The translations under genes were made by a program, and so were the position numbers. Under the pieces are notes generated by a model, which saw only the letters and a program-made list of their open reading frames with translations, was not told the DNA's origin and made no database searches. This document shows positions 18,311-27,408 of a stretch of DNA of 64,000 nucleotides, in pieces. Position 1 is the stretch's first letter. Every line of letters begins with the position of its first letter. Source of the stretch: Anaerovibrio sp. JC8 (lineage in GTDB: Bacteria; Bacillota; Negativicutes; Selenomonadales; Selenomonadaceae); the NCBI RefSeq assembly GCF_002100115.1, contig NZ_ANBM01000002.1, forward strand, positions 124,001-188,000, written 5' to 3'.

Positions 18311-19060
18311 CTATTCCTCCCGTTGCTTATAATAAAGCTTAACATATTTTGTCATCGTATAAAAATAATGATTCAACGCAAAAATCAATCCCTGTTTGCC
18401 ATCTAACAGACCCAACCGCAGAATATAAAATCGGAAAAAAGCAAACAGCGGATGAAATAAAATATCTGCGAAGGATGCACGTTTCCCTTGCGCATGCATA
18501 CGTTCCGCCATCAGAGTTGTGTATTGATTAAACTTTTCAAAATATCGATCCCAATCATTATACGTGTGATGGTGCATTACACCTACCAAATCATAGTACG
18601 GAAGAGTAGTCTCAACATGCTCGTGGACTTTTCCTATCCAATGTATTGAATCACGGGGATATAAACGGGAGCTCCAATCCGGGGCATGTCCACCATGTTT
18701 CATCATCTGACCAAATAATACATTAATTCTTTTTATTCTGTAAGCAGCTTTCTTGTCGGAATATGCTATTGCCTTTATTTCCTCTCCTGCTTCCTTAGTC
18801 AGGCGCTCATCTGCGTCAAGGTAGAAGACCCACTTGGCATCTGTCTGATTTAATGCAAAATTACGCTGCCCAGCAAATCCTTCATCGCCCATAGGATGAA
18901 CCACAAATCTGGCCCCTAACGCTTCCGCCTTAGCCTGTGTCTTATCCGTACTACCAGAATCTATAACTATTATTTCATCAGCAAACAATGCACTCTTTAT
19001 ACAATCTTCAATATTTGATTCTTCATTTTTTGTTAAAATCACAACTGCCAAATTTGGCAT
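18311..19060 (-). CDS. WaaE/KdtX-type GT2 LPS core glycosyltransferase
   Basis: GT2 enzyme of the WaaE/LgtF group, which add beta-1,4-glucose to the LPS inner core heptose in other bacteria. Seen: LAVVILTKNEESNIEDCI, IIVIDSGSTDKTQAKAE, GFAGQRNFALNQT, WVFYLDADERL, and WIGKVHEHVE. This string of motifs is diagnostic of the subfamily. A basic C-terminal stretch could bind membrane. Fits its place between the outer-core genes and the heptose genes. Confidence 0.85.
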   Translation of the reverse strand: MPNLAVVILTKNEESNIEDCIKSALFADEIIVIDSGSTDKTQAKAEALGARFVVHPMGDEGFAGQRNFALNQTDAKWVFYLDADERLTKEAGEEIKAIAYSDKKAAYRIKRINVLFGQMMKHGGHAPDWSSRLYPRDSIHWIGKVHEHVETTLPYYDLVGVMHHHTYNDWDRYFEKFNQYTTLMAERMHAQGKRASFADILFHPLFAFFRFYILRLGLLDGKQGLIFALNHYFYTMTKYVKLYYKQREE

Positions 19061-19105
19061 GTAATCACCTCAATAAAACCTTCAGAGAATACATGAAATT
19101 TTTCT

Positions 19106-20023
19106 CTATTTCTTTAATGCAGACAGACTATCTGATATGGATAGATCGATTTCATCCAATAAGCTGAATCTTTTTCTGTACACAGCACGTTTTCTTACAG
19201 GTACCTCTTCCATGCTCTTGCGTTGCTCTGCCAGTGGTAATTCATCAAACCGTTTATCCTCAGTATGATTACCACCTGCCTCCAACCAAAAATCGCTAAA
19301 GGAGGTCTTCAGCTTGCGGTCCATGCGCACATGATTATTGGCATAATAGCCATCATTCGTTACCGCATATATATGCCGCAAATCAAGACCTCTGGCCAGT
19401 GCCTGAGCAATGTAAAGAATAAGGTTCTTTGTACGGTAGCTATGACAATGCTTCGTCACTTGCTTGATGACATCCTTGGCGTCCTCCATATTAGGGCCCT
19501 GCATGGCTCCAATCCACATGGACCAATCACCATTTTTATCAGTGGCAATCCAAAATATTATCTGATAAAGCGGTAATTTATCCAAGCGCAACATGACAGA
19601 AAGCATCCCTTCCTTGCGCTGTCCCGGCTCATAAAACAATGACGCCCACAGCTCCTTGCCGTGAAATTCCATACCACTCCAAAGCTTCAAATCTCTGCCC
19701 TGATAAATATCCAGCAACGTCTTTGGCTGTAATTTTTCCACCAGATAGTCCATATGCTGCCTGACAATTTCTACCCGTTCATCAAAGGTTGATTTCATAT
19801 AAAAAAATGCCCTGGTAGGCTGTTCATAGACAAACGGATTCAACTGCTGTATTTTCTTCAATAATGGTGTGCTATGAAGATAATGCCATATAGCATTTAT
19901 ACTGTTGCAATTAGTCAAGCAACGGACCAAAAAAACATAGTAACGGCGTTTCTCCCGGATATTATTCAGATTATAGATTCTGTGACCAATGATCCTATAT
20001 CTCTTAAAAACACTTTCCTGCAT
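19106..20023 (-). CDS. VirK/YbjX family (DUF535) protein
   Basis: Member of the VirK/YbjX family, often linked with LPS or outer-membrane genes and peptide resistance, of unknown biochemical activity. Seen: LYQIIFWIATDKNGDWSMWI, IGAMQGPN, and LRHIYAVTNDGYYANNH, matching the DUF535 core. 305 residues, no signal peptide, so probably cytosolic. ATG with AGAGGTGATA upstream. Co-directional with the core LPS genes. Confidence 0.8.
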   Translation of the reverse strand: MQESVFKRYRIIGHRIYNLNNIREKRRYYVFLVRCLTNCNSINAIWHYLHSTPLLKKIQQLNPFVYEQPTRAFFYMKSTFDERVEIVRQHMDYLVEKLQPKTLLDIYQGRDLKLWSGMEFHGKELWASLFYEPGQRKEGMLSVMLRLDKLPLYQIIFWIATDKNGDWSMWIGAMQGPNMEDAKDVIKQVTKHCHSYRTKNLILYIAQALARGLDLRHIYAVTNDGYYANNHVRMDRKLKTSFSDFWLEAGGNHTEDKRFDELPLAEQRKSMEEVPVRKRAVYRKRFSLLDEIDLSISDSLSALKK

Positions 20024-20109
20024 ATAGTATCACCTCTTGTCAGCTAAAATGCCAATCGGCAATATTCTGCCCCACTGAAAATGTATTAACTCACTATTAC
20101 ATTATGCTG

Positions 20110-20607
20110 CTATCTAACAATTGGAAAAATAATATCAAAAAGGTTGCCGCCTGTATATCGTATGCCTGTTACCCCAGCGGCTTCGGCGCACTCCACATCT
20201 CTGGCACCATCACCTATAAGGAAAGAATTCGCCAAATCAATATCATGTTCCTGCTGAGCCTTAAAAAGCATGCCGGGCTTTGGCTTGCGGCAATCACACT
20301 CTATGGCATATTCCTTCACTTTCCCCGTAGGGTGATGAGGACAATAGTAAATACCATCAAGATGGGCCCCATGCTTTTTCAGGTCCTCATTCATCCAGTT
20401 ATAGAGCTTCATTATGTCAGACTCTGGATAATATCCTCTGGCAACTCCGCTCTGATTAGTAATGACAATAGCCAAATAGCCATTGTCATTGCAAAACTTT
20501 ATGGCGTCTATGGCGCCCTCTATCCATTTAAAATCCTCAATCCTATGAAGGTAATGCACCTCTTCATTCAAGGTACCATCCCGGTCAAAAAAAACCGCTT
20601 TATTCAT
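20110..20607 (-). CDS. gmhB: D-glycero-beta-D-manno-heptose 1,7-bisphosphate 7-phosphatase
   Basis: HAD-superfamily phosphatase of ADP-heptose synthesis, removing the 7-phosphate. Seen: AVFFDRDGTLNEEVHYL (HAD motif I), IVITNQSGVARGYY (motif II), CDCRKPKPGML with the GmhB-type Cys cluster (CPHHPTGKVKEYAIECDC, zinc loop), and LIGDGARDVECAEAAG (motif IV). 165 residues is a single-domain enzyme. Lies 8 bp after hldD in the same direction. The phosphorylated kinase product it needs is made by the upstream heptose kinase gene. Confidence 0.9.
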   Translation of the reverse strand: MNKAVFFDRDGTLNEEVHYLHRIEDFKWIEGAIDAIKFCNDNGYLAIVITNQSGVARGYYPESDIMKLYNWMNEDLKKHGAHLDGIYYCPHHPTGKVKEYAIECDCRKPKPGMLFKAQQEHDIDLANSFLIGDGARDVECAEAAGVTGIRYTGGNLFDIIFPIVR

Positions 20608-20615
20608 ATCACTAC

Positions 20616-21617
20616 CTATTTGCCGTACTTAAAATAACCACCGTCATCCAGGAAATCGCAATATTCCTTTACGGCTTCATACATATCATAGAAGCCCTGG
20701 TCATAGCCGGCCTCCAGCAGTTTGCTGGTATCAGACTGGGTGTAGTTCTGATACTTGCCCTTTAAGACCTCTGGGAAATCACGATACTCGATACGGCCGG
20801 TGCCCAATGCCTTGATTACGCTGTCAGCCACCTCATTATAGGTGTGGGCCACACCGGTGCCGCAGTTGTAAATGCCGCTTGGCCCATTGTGCTGCCAGAA
20901 CCACAGATTCACCTTTACCACGTCCTTGACGTAGATAAAATCACGCTTCTGACCACCATTTGGTACAGGGGTGCCATCGCTGAAATTGCCCCAGCCTTCA
21001 AACAGGCGGCACACACCGGTTTCCTTAACCTGATGATACAGCTGATAGAAAATGGAGGCCATATTGCCCTTGTGATGCTCCTGAGGACCATATACGTTGA
21101 AATATTTCAGGCCCACAATCTGGCTCTGGGTATCGGACATGACCTGACGGACATAGCGGTCAAAGAGCAGCTTGGAATAGGCATAAGGATTTAATGCATC
21201 CTCACACTCGTCACCCTCACGGAAGCCGTTTTCCCCACCACCATAAGTTGAAGCAGAGGAAGCGTAGAGGAAAGGAATCCGATGCTCCATGCAGAAATGA
21301 AGCACAGCCTTGGAATATTCATAGTTGGCCTTCATCATGTAGTTTACATCGTATTCCATGGTGTCGGAGCAGGCCCCCTCATGGAACACCACGTCCACAT
21401 CCACGCCATCAAAATCCTTATTTTGAATAGCAGCAAGGAAGTCATCCTTGTGCATATAGTCAATAAACTGCAATCCCCGTAAATTACGATAGGACTGACT
21501 ATGCTCCTTACGGTTATTTAAATCATCAACAATCAGGATATCACTACGCCCCTGACGGTTGAGCTCCTTTACAATATTGCTGCCGATAAAGCCGGCTCCA
21601 CCAGTTACAATAATCAT
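20616..21617 (-). CDS. hldD: ADP-L-glycero-D-manno-heptose 6-epimerase
   Basis: SDR enzyme that converts ADP-D-glycero- to ADP-L-glycero-D-manno-heptose, the donor for LPS inner core. Seen: IIVTGGAGFIGSNIVKEL (NADP loop), FHEGACSDTMEYD, YASSASTYGGGE, and YAYSKLLFD (catalytic YxxxK). The FHEGACSDT and GLKYFNVYGP motifs are specific to HldD. 333 residues, full length. Three bases separate it from the upstream kinase gene. Confidence 0.95.
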   Translation of the reverse strand: MIIVTGGAGFIGSNIVKELNRQGRSDILIVDDLNNRKEHSQSYRNLRGLQFIDYMHKDDFLAAIQNKDFDGVDVDVVFHEGACSDTMEYDVNYMMKANYEYSKAVLHFCMEHRIPFLYASSASTYGGGENGFREGDECEDALNPYAYSKLLFDRYVRQVMSDTQSQIVGLKYFNVYGPQEHHKGNMASIFYQLYHQVKETGVCRLFEGWGNFSDGTPVPNGGQKRDFIYVKDVVKVNLWFWQHNGPSGIYNCGTGVAHTYNEVADSVIKALGTGRIEYRDFPEVLKGKYQNYTQSDTSKLLEAGYDQGFYDMYEAVKEYCDFLDDGGYFKYGK

Positions 21618-21620
21618 TTA

Positions 21621-22628
21621 TCAGTCATCCTCCTCGGACTGGCTATGCTGCAAAAGCACAGCTTCCAACTCATCCTTGCTTACGGCGTAAGTACCCAGCT
21701 TGCCCACAACTACGCTGGCTGCCAGATTTGCCAGATATGCTGCCTCCCGTGGTATCAGCCCACCGGCAATACCAAGAGCAAATACAGCAATAACCGTATC
21801 GCCGGCACCGGATACATCAAATACCTCCTGAGACTTAGTAGGAATATGAACTGCCTCACTTGGGGTCACCATGGACATACCGCACTCAGAACGGGTAGCC
21901 AGTACATTCTTAATCTTGAACTTGCTCATTATATAGGTCGCCGCCTGCTGAATGGCTTCGTCGCGGTTCTTTATAGGCTTTTCCAAAATCTCGTTGATTT
22001 CCTTCACATTAGGGGTGATGTAATCAGCATTGGTATATTTGTTCCAGTCACGTCCCTTCGGGTCCACCAGCACAGGAACATTGGCATTGTTGCACATTTC
22101 AATGACACTCTCGCAAACCTCATCGGTGCAGGCCCCCTTGCCATAGTCAGACAGAATAATAGCATCCACATCATCCAGGGTCTGCTCAACAAAGTTTAAC
22201 AGACGGTTGGCATAAAGAGGCTTTACCGGTTCAGTGTCCTCAAAATCAAGACGCAGCATCTGCTGATGTCCTCCGATAACCCTCAGCTTTGTGGTGGTAG
22301 GCTCCTCACGGTAAATAATACCCTTGTAGTCAATACCACGGGAAATAAACTTGTCCACCAGAGTCTGGCAATGATAGTCATCACCCACAAAACCGGCAAT
22401 AGATGTTTTGCAGCCCAAAAGAGCCAAATTGTGTGCTACGTTGGCCGCACCACCCATGGTGTCCTTAGTGTCAATCACTCTTGTAATTGGCACAGGAGCC
22501 TCCGGGGATATTCTGGTAACCTCGCCGTAGTAATACTTATCCAGCATTACATCGCCGACTACAAGAATATGCACCCTGGACATGCCCGAGGTCACAAATT
22601 CCTTCAATCTATCCTTGTTTGTGGTCAT
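21621..22628 (-). CDS. hldA: Heptose 7-phosphate kinase (HldE N-terminal domain type)
   Basis: PfkB-family kinase that phosphorylates D-glycero-D-manno-heptose 7-phosphate at C1. Seen: VVGDVMLDKYYYGEVTRISP, GGAANVAHNLALLGC, ILSDYGKGACTD, VDPKGRDWNKY, and FDVSGAGDTVIAVFAL (catalytic Asp). The DPKGRDW and ITPNVKE pair is the standard HldE1 signature. The adenylyltransferase half is absent and is encoded separately at 25890-26366. A second, more divergent kinase is at 26396-27394. Confidence 0.9.
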   Translation of the reverse strand: MTTNKDRLKEFVTSGMSRVHILVVGDVMLDKYYYGEVTRISPEAPVPITRVIDTKDTMGGAANVAHNLALLGCKTSIAGFVGDDYHCQTLVDKFISRGIDYKGIIYREEPTTTKLRVIGGHQQMLRLDFEDTEPVKPLYANRLLNFVEQTLDDVDAIILSDYGKGACTDEVCESVIEMCNNANVPVLVDPKGRDWNKYTNADYITPNVKEINEILEKPIKNRDEAIQQAATYIMSKFKIKNVLATRSECGMSMVTPSEAVHIPTKSQEVFDVSGAGDTVIAVFALGIAGGLIPREAAYLANLAASVVVGKLGTYAVSKDELEAVLLQHSQSEEDD

Positions 22629-22643
22629 GATACTATTTCCTCC

Positions 22644-23825
22644 TTACTCCGCTTTTGTTGCTTCAACAACCCGGCATTGATAGGCGCCATACTCCCGTGG
22701 CACATTGCCTGCCTGGTCTTCATATTTTGCCAGCAGCTCCCATACATATTTCATTACGGTTGCTACTGTAATATTCTTCATACATGCCAAATTACGCTCA
22801 CCTTCGTGGGGACATTGATGAATCCCACATGGGTGACAAGGCTCAGGACTTTTTACAAGTACGTCCTTGGCATCATAAGGGTAAAATCCCGGCACCGGGG
22901 AAGCCCCAAACATGGTAACAACTGGTACCCCCTGGGATACCCCCACATGCATCGGTCCTGAATCCGTAGTCAGCATAAGGGCGCATTTTTTCAGCATGGC
23001 TGCCAGCTCTGCCAAGGACAGCTTTCCAGTAAATATTTTTATCAAATTACTTTCCTTGTTTTTCATCTGGCCAATACACTGCTCAACAATATCAGTGTCC
23101 ATAGGGCCGCCAAAGAAGGCCACACCATAGCCCTTATCCAGTAGTTCATCAGCACATTGTGCAAAATATGAATCGATCCACCGCTTGGTTATCCAGCTGG
23201 CCCCAATATTAAAGGCCACCACCTTTGTATCGTCTGAGTAATTCTCCTGCCAGATTTTTTCAGCTCTGGCTGCATCCTCTTCACTAACCCACATTTCCAG
23301 GCCGCCATCATCGATTTTCTCTATGCCCAGACATTCCTTTAACACGTCCAGATGAGCATGAACCTGATGCTTCCAGCCTGGCACATACTTAAATGGGGGG
23401 AATAAATGGAAAGGTCCCTGACCAATATGATGGGCCACGGAAGGATTGTTTATTACCTTGGAAAAGAACAGGGAAAACAGGGGCTTGCTGTAGCCCACAA
23501 TAGTCCCGGCCCCACTGAAGGCTGCCAGGGCTGATGCCCGTTCATTGCGATGCAAATTTATTACCAGATCATAATTCTTCTGCCGCACCTTCATGATGAA
23601 TTTTATAAATGCAGGCAGAGAATTATCTTCACCTTTTTTATCTATCAACAGACACTCATCCAACCATTTATTGTGCACCACCAGGTCTGACAGCTTCTTG
23701 TCTGCCAGCAGGGTTATTCTGGCTTGGGGATAATTGGCCCGCAGGGTACGAAGAACCGGTGTTGCCAGCATCAAATCCCCTATATGCATAAGGTTTATGA
23801 CCAAAATGTTATTGTATTTTTTCAT
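22644..23825 (-). CDS. GT9 heptosyltransferase-like protein
   Basis: GT9 family glycosyltransferase for LPS core assembly, using an ADP-heptose-type donor. Seen: ILVINLMHIGDLMLATPVLR, VINLHRNERA, AFNIGASWITKRW, and LTTDSGPMHVGVSQGVPVV, the family donor-site region. It has a C-terminal cysteine cluster (CHPCGIHQCPHEG then CM) seen in many non-enterobacterial GT9 enzymes. Its 5-prime end overlaps the previous gene by 17 bp. Which heptose it adds cannot be told. Confidence 0.87.
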   Translation of the reverse strand: MKKYNNILVINLMHIGDLMLATPVLRTLRANYPQARITLLADKKLSDLVVHNKWLDECLLIDKKGEDNSLPAFIKFIMKVRQKNYDLVINLHRNERASALAAFSGAGTIVGYSKPLFSLFFSKVINNPSVAHHIGQGPFHLFPPFKYVPGWKHQVHAHLDVLKECLGIEKIDDGGLEMWVSEEDAARAEKIWQENYSDDTKVVAFNIGASWITKRWIDSYFAQCADELLDKGYGVAFFGGPMDTDIVEQCIGQMKNKESNLIKIFTGKLSLAELAAMLKKCALMLTTDSGPMHVGVSQGVPVVTMFGASPVPGFYPYDAKDVLVKSPEPCHPCGIHQCPHEGERNLACMKNITVATVMKYVWELLAKYEDQAGNVPREYGAYQCRVVEATKAE

Positions 23826-24834
23826 ATAAGTCCTTTGCCTTTAGTTTTTTTATGCACACATTATCACTGCACGGTCCCTTGCCCCAGCAAGGTGAACATG
23901 ACTCGTTGGTGTAGAGATAATGACTGTTTTCATTTTGTGGCCCCCATACCGTGGGATCGGTTGGTCCAAACAAGGCTATTGTCGGACAGCTTACTGCTTG
24001 GGCAATGTGCATAGGCCCTGTATCCACCGTGAACATGGCTTTGGCATTTTTTATAAATACAGCCAGCTCCTGCAAATTCAGCGTCCCCGCAAAAATATGG
24101 TTTTCAGGCAGGTCAGCCGCCCTTGCATAGTCCACGAGACTGCTTTTTTCCTTTGTTCCTCCAATAAGATATACGGGATAACTGTTTTTTAACTCCTGAA
24201 TAAGCTGAACCGCCATTTCCATAGGCATATTTTTTCGCTCATAGCTGCCAAAAGGACATAATACATAATACTTCCCGGACTCAATGGAATGATCATTCAT
24301 TTTTCCCTCCATAGAGGAAACAGCTTCCTGTGGAGGATTTAATACCAATGAGGTATCATCCGTGGAAAAGCCGAAGGGGCTTAATACTTCCAAATGATTT
24401 TGGGTTTCATGCTTTATACCCTTCCTCACATGGCTGGCAGCCCAAGTCAAAAAAAGACTGCCATGCTGGGCATCATAGCCCAGACGATATGGTATTCCAG
24501 CCAACCAGGCCACCACGGCCCCCCTTACCGCAAAGTTCATGCATACAGCCAAATCAAAATTATTATGCTTCAGCTCCCGTGAGATTTTCCACATTCCGGA
24601 CAGCCCTTTGTGTTTGCCACGCTTATCGTAGACAATAACCTTATCTAAATAAGGATTCATCTGGGCTACACTTTCCGTAAGGGGAACAGTCAGCATTGTT
24701 ATCTCCGCTGTAGGCCACTGATTACGGATCGCTCTGGTAACAGGTGTGGCCAATATCACATCTCCTATGAAGGCCAAATCTATAATCAATATTTTGTTGG
24801 GATTTAATTGACTAGGTTTTATTATTGTGGACAT
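23809..24834 (-). CDS. GT9 heptosyltransferase-like protein
   Basis: Second GT9 enzyme of the cluster. Seen: ILIIDLAFIGDVILATPVTR, AVCMNFAVRGAVVAWLAG, CPFGSYERKNMP, and FTVDTGPMHIAQAVSCPTI, then LFGPTDPTVWGP and a Cys cluster (ESCSPCWGKGPCSDNVC). 341 residues, full length. It probably transfers heptose or a related sugar at the inner membrane. Order relative to the other two GT9 enzymes in core synthesis is unknown. Confidence 0.87.
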   Translation of the reverse strand: MSTIIKPSQLNPNKILIIDLAFIGDVILATPVTRAIRNQWPTAEITMLTVPLTESVAQMNPYLDKVIVYDKRGKHKGLSGMWKISRELKHNNFDLAVCMNFAVRGAVVAWLAGIPYRLGYDAQHGSLFLTWAASHVRKGIKHETQNHLEVLSPFGFSTDDTSLVLNPPQEAVSSMEGKMNDHSIESGKYYVLCPFGSYERKNMPMEMAVQLIQELKNSYPVYLIGGTKEKSSLVDYARAADLPENHIFAGTLNLQELAVFIKNAKAMFTVDTGPMHIAQAVSCPTIALFGPTDPTVWGPQNENSHYLYTNESCSPCWGKGPCSDNVCIKKLKAKDLYEKIQ

Positions 24835-24862
24835 TTCATACCCTGTTTTTCTATTTCAGTGG

Positions 24863-25897
24863 TCATTTCCCCACCAGAATCTGCTTTAATTTCTTTTCCA
24901 CCGCATCAGGATGGATTACAGACAGGCATTCCAATCCCTTAGGGCAGGCCCGCTTCCAGCAATATTTGCATGGACGGTTGGCCTCAATGGCATTGTCCAG
25001 CTGGCCATAAGGTCCATTGCGGTTGGCGTCCGTCGGTCCCATGACCATCACTGTTGGTGTTCCCAGGCCGGCTGACAGATGAACCGGACCCGTATCGCCG
25101 CCTACCACTGCCTGGGCGTTTTGAATAAGGTAGGCCAGCTGCTTTAATGTGGTCTGTCCCACCAAATTAATTGGGGGGATTTCCGCCGCTGCTTCAATAT
25201 CCGCCGCCAGGGTGCTGTCAAGAACGCCGCCACCAATAATTACTGGAATTATTTTCAGTCCGTAAAGCCAGTCGCTAAGCTGGGCATAGTAACGGGTAGG
25301 CCAGCGTTTGTTGGGCCAGTTGGCCCCAACCGCCAGAACCACATAAGGATTTTCCATACGGGCTCCGGCCTGCTGCATGGCCCCCTCAGCAGCAATTTTG
25401 TCCCGCTGGTCAATCTCCATAGGGAATACAACCTGGTCAACCCTGCAGCCCAGCTCCCGGGCCACATCAAGATAACGCTCCACAATATGTCCCTGGGAAT
25501 TGGGCCCCACAACAGGACGGCTGATTTTGTGGCTCATTTCCCGCATATTGCAGGTTCCCAGACGAATCCGTGCCTTGGCATTCCAGACAATGGCTGCCGA
25601 CTTGAAAAGCCCCTGCAAATCCAGGGAGGCATCATAGCGGTCTGCCCTGATTATCTTGGAAAATGGCCCATAATTTTTCAAAAAGCCCTTAAAGGACTTA
25701 AATTTCTTCTTTTCAAAAACAATTATATTGTCTATATAAGGATTGTCCTTCAGCAAATCGTAGGCTGGTGGCTCCACCACCCAGGTGATTTTTGCCTCAG
25801 GATAGGTCTCCTTGATGGCGTAGGACACCGGCAGGGCGTGAATCACGTCGCCAATGGCACTCAGCTTTACAACCAGAACACTTTTTATATTAGCCAT
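24863..25897 (-). CDS. GT9 heptosyltransferase, WaaC-like
   Basis: Third GT9 enzyme, the one most like heptosyltransferase I (WaaC). Seen: VLVVKLSAIGDVIHALPVS, SLDLQGLFKSA, GANWPNKRWP, VGGDTGPVHLSAGLGTP, and GPTDANRNGPYG. It also has the C-terminal CKYCWKRACPKGLEC cluster. ATG at 25897 is preferred over GTG at 25906 (GGGTGA site 5 bases before). Its start overlaps the 3-prime end of rfaE2 by 8 bp, suggesting coupled synthesis of donor and transferase. Confidence 0.87.
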   Translation of the reverse strand: MANIKSVLVVKLSAIGDVIHALPVSYAIKETYPEAKITWVVEPPAYDLLKDNPYIDNIIVFEKKKFKSFKGFLKNYGPFSKIIRADRYDASLDLQGLFKSAAIVWNAKARIRLGTCNMREMSHKISRPVVGPNSQGHIVERYLDVARELGCRVDQVVFPMEIDQRDKIAAEGAMQQAGARMENPYVVLAVGANWPNKRWPTRYYAQLSDWLYGLKIIPVIIGGGVLDSTLAADIEAAAEIPPINLVGQTTLKQLAYLIQNAQAVVGGDTGPVHLSAGLGTPTVMVMGPTDANRNGPYGQLDNAIEANRPCKYCWKRACPKGLECLSVIHPDAVEKKLKQILVGK

Positions 25898-26366
25898 TGC
25901 TGTCACCCGCCTGAATCTTTCTTATGATATTGGTGGTGGACCGACCTTCTACCAGATTCACCAATTCTACTTTCCCACCATATTTCTGCACTATCTGACC
26001 CTCTGGCAAGGTTTCCAGGGTATAATCCCCGCCCTTCACATAAACGTCAGGATGAACCTTGGTAATAAGTGCCTCCGCCGTGGGCTCGTCAAATATTACC
26101 ACATAATCCACACATTCCAGGGCATCAGCCACCTCTGCCCGGTCCTCCTGGCAATTGATAGGACGGGCTGGTCCTTTGATGCTCCTGACAGAGGCATCAC
26201 TGTTAAGGCCCAGCACAAGGCAGTCACCAAAGGAACGGGCCCTTTTCAAATATCTCACATGTCCGGCGTGGAGGATATCAAAGCAGCCATTAGTGAAAAC
26301 CACCTTTTGGCCCCCCTCCCGCAGGATCTGACAAAAATCTGCTATTTTTGAACCGTCTATAAGCAT
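25890..26366 (-). CDS. rfaE2: D-glycero-beta-D-manno-heptose 1-phosphate adenylyltransferase
   Basis: Adenylyltransferase half of the heptose pathway, made as a free protein of 158 residues. Seen: VVFTNGCFDILHAGHVRYL (HxGH nucleotidyltransferase motif), GLNSDASVRSIKG, and VKGGDYTLETLPEG, then a C-terminal GRSTTNIIRKI (the STTxII signature). The open frame extends 62 codons upstream into the preceding gene; the internal ATG at 26366, which lines up with the family start, is chosen. It follows the second kinase gene after 29 bp. Confidence 0.93.
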   Translation of the reverse strand: MLIDGSKIADFCQILREGGQKVVFTNGCFDILHAGHVRYLKRARSFGDCLVLGLNSDASVRSIKGPARPINCQEDRAEVADALECVDYVVIFDEPTAEALITKVHPDVYVKGGDYTLETLPEGQIVQKYGGKVELVNLVEGRSTTNIIRKIQAGDSNG

Positions 26367-26395
26367 AATATGCACCTGATGGTAAGGAATAATCC

Positions 26396-27394
26396 TTACA
26401 TATTTTTCTTGATATAATCTCTTAATTCCCGGGTACTTACAGTGGAAGTACCCATTTTTCTTACTGCAATTCCGGAAGCAATATTGGAAAGAGTTGCCGC
26501 TGCCAAAGGCTCCACTCCCGCTGCCAAAGCCAGAATAACCGTTGCCACGCATGTATCGCCGGCACCGGATACATCAAATACCTCACTCTTGTCAGATACC
26601 GGGATATTATCTACTCTGCCATCAGCCCTAAAAAGAGTCATACCCTCTTCACCACGGGTAATAAGTACCCCCTTGGCCTCCATTTTCGCCAGAAGCTCTC
26701 TGCCGGCTGCCATAAGTTCTTCTTCATTATTGAGGGTACGGCCCACTGCTGCCGCCAGCTCCGAGTCGTTCTGCTTAATATAATCCACAGTTTTAAACCG
26801 AAGAATATCATAGCGGGAATCAACAATGGTAGGAATGTTATGCTGGTGACAATAACCGAAAATCTGCTGTTTCAGCTGCTCCGTAATGGTGCCACTACCA
26901 TAATCACTGAGCACCACCCCTTTAACCTTCGGCAATACCGCCGCCAAATACCGACTTAGCTGTGTCTCATGCTCAGGCTTCATAGGTGCCTTGTTTTCCT
27001 TGTCAATGCGGACAATCTGCTGACTGACAGTGGTTCGCCCCCCGGCAATAACCCTGGTCTTGGAAATAGTGGGACGTTCATCATCTCTGACCAACCCCTC
27101 CACATCTACGCCACGGCCTTCCAGAATTTCTGTCAGGCCTCTGGCACCGCTGTCATTGCCCAGGAGCCCAGCCGCATGAACCTTGCCCCCAAGAGTAGCG
27201 GTATTATTTACCACATTGGCAGCACCACCGGCCACCACCTTTTCAGCAGCCTGCTCCAAAACCAGCACCGGAGCCTCTCTGGATATTCTGGAAATGGTGC
27301 CCTCCAGATAGATATCAGCTATCATATCACCAATTATCAGCACTTCAGAGCCCTGCATCTGATCTATAACATTCAACAATAAATCTTTATCCAT
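26396..27394 (-). CDS. Second PfkB kinase, HldE1-like and divergent
   Basis: PfkB-family kinase related to heptose-phosphate kinase. Seen: LIIGDMIADIYLEGTISRIS, VAGGAANVVNNTATLGG, VLSDYGSGTITEQ, and FDVSGAGDTCVATVILA with the catalytic Asp. The DPKGRDW motif of its paralogue at 21621-22628 is replaced by DSRYDILRF, and ITPNxKE by IKQNDSE, so substrate recognition probably differs. It is directly followed by rfaE2. ATG at 27394 has AAGGAG 6 bases upstream; an upstream in-frame GTG (27415) would overlap lptD. Confidence 0.82.
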   Translation of the reverse strand: MDKDLLLNVIDQMQGSEVLIIGDMIADIYLEGTISRISREAPVLVLEQAAEKVVAGGAANVVNNTATLGGKVHAAGLLGNDSGARGLTEILEGRGVDVEGLVRDDERPTISKTRVIAGGRTTVSQQIVRIDKENKAPMKPEHETQLSRYLAAVLPKVKGVVLSDYGSGTITEQLKQQIFGYCHQHNIPTIVDSRYDILRFKTVDYIKQNDSELAAAVGRTLNNEEELMAAGRELLAKMEAKGVLITRGEEGMTLFRADGRVDNIPVSDKSEVFDVSGAGDTCVATVILALAAGVEPLAAATLSNIASGIAVRKMGTSTVSTRELRDYIKKNM

Positions 27395-27408
27395 CATCGG
27401 CTCCTTAA

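Noticed and set aside
20587-20594. A8/T8 runs in gmhB, met8 and a few other genes as phase-variation switches
   Set aside because: A/T runs of eight are common in this AT-rich sequence and lie in housekeeping genes; only the G9 tract stands out.
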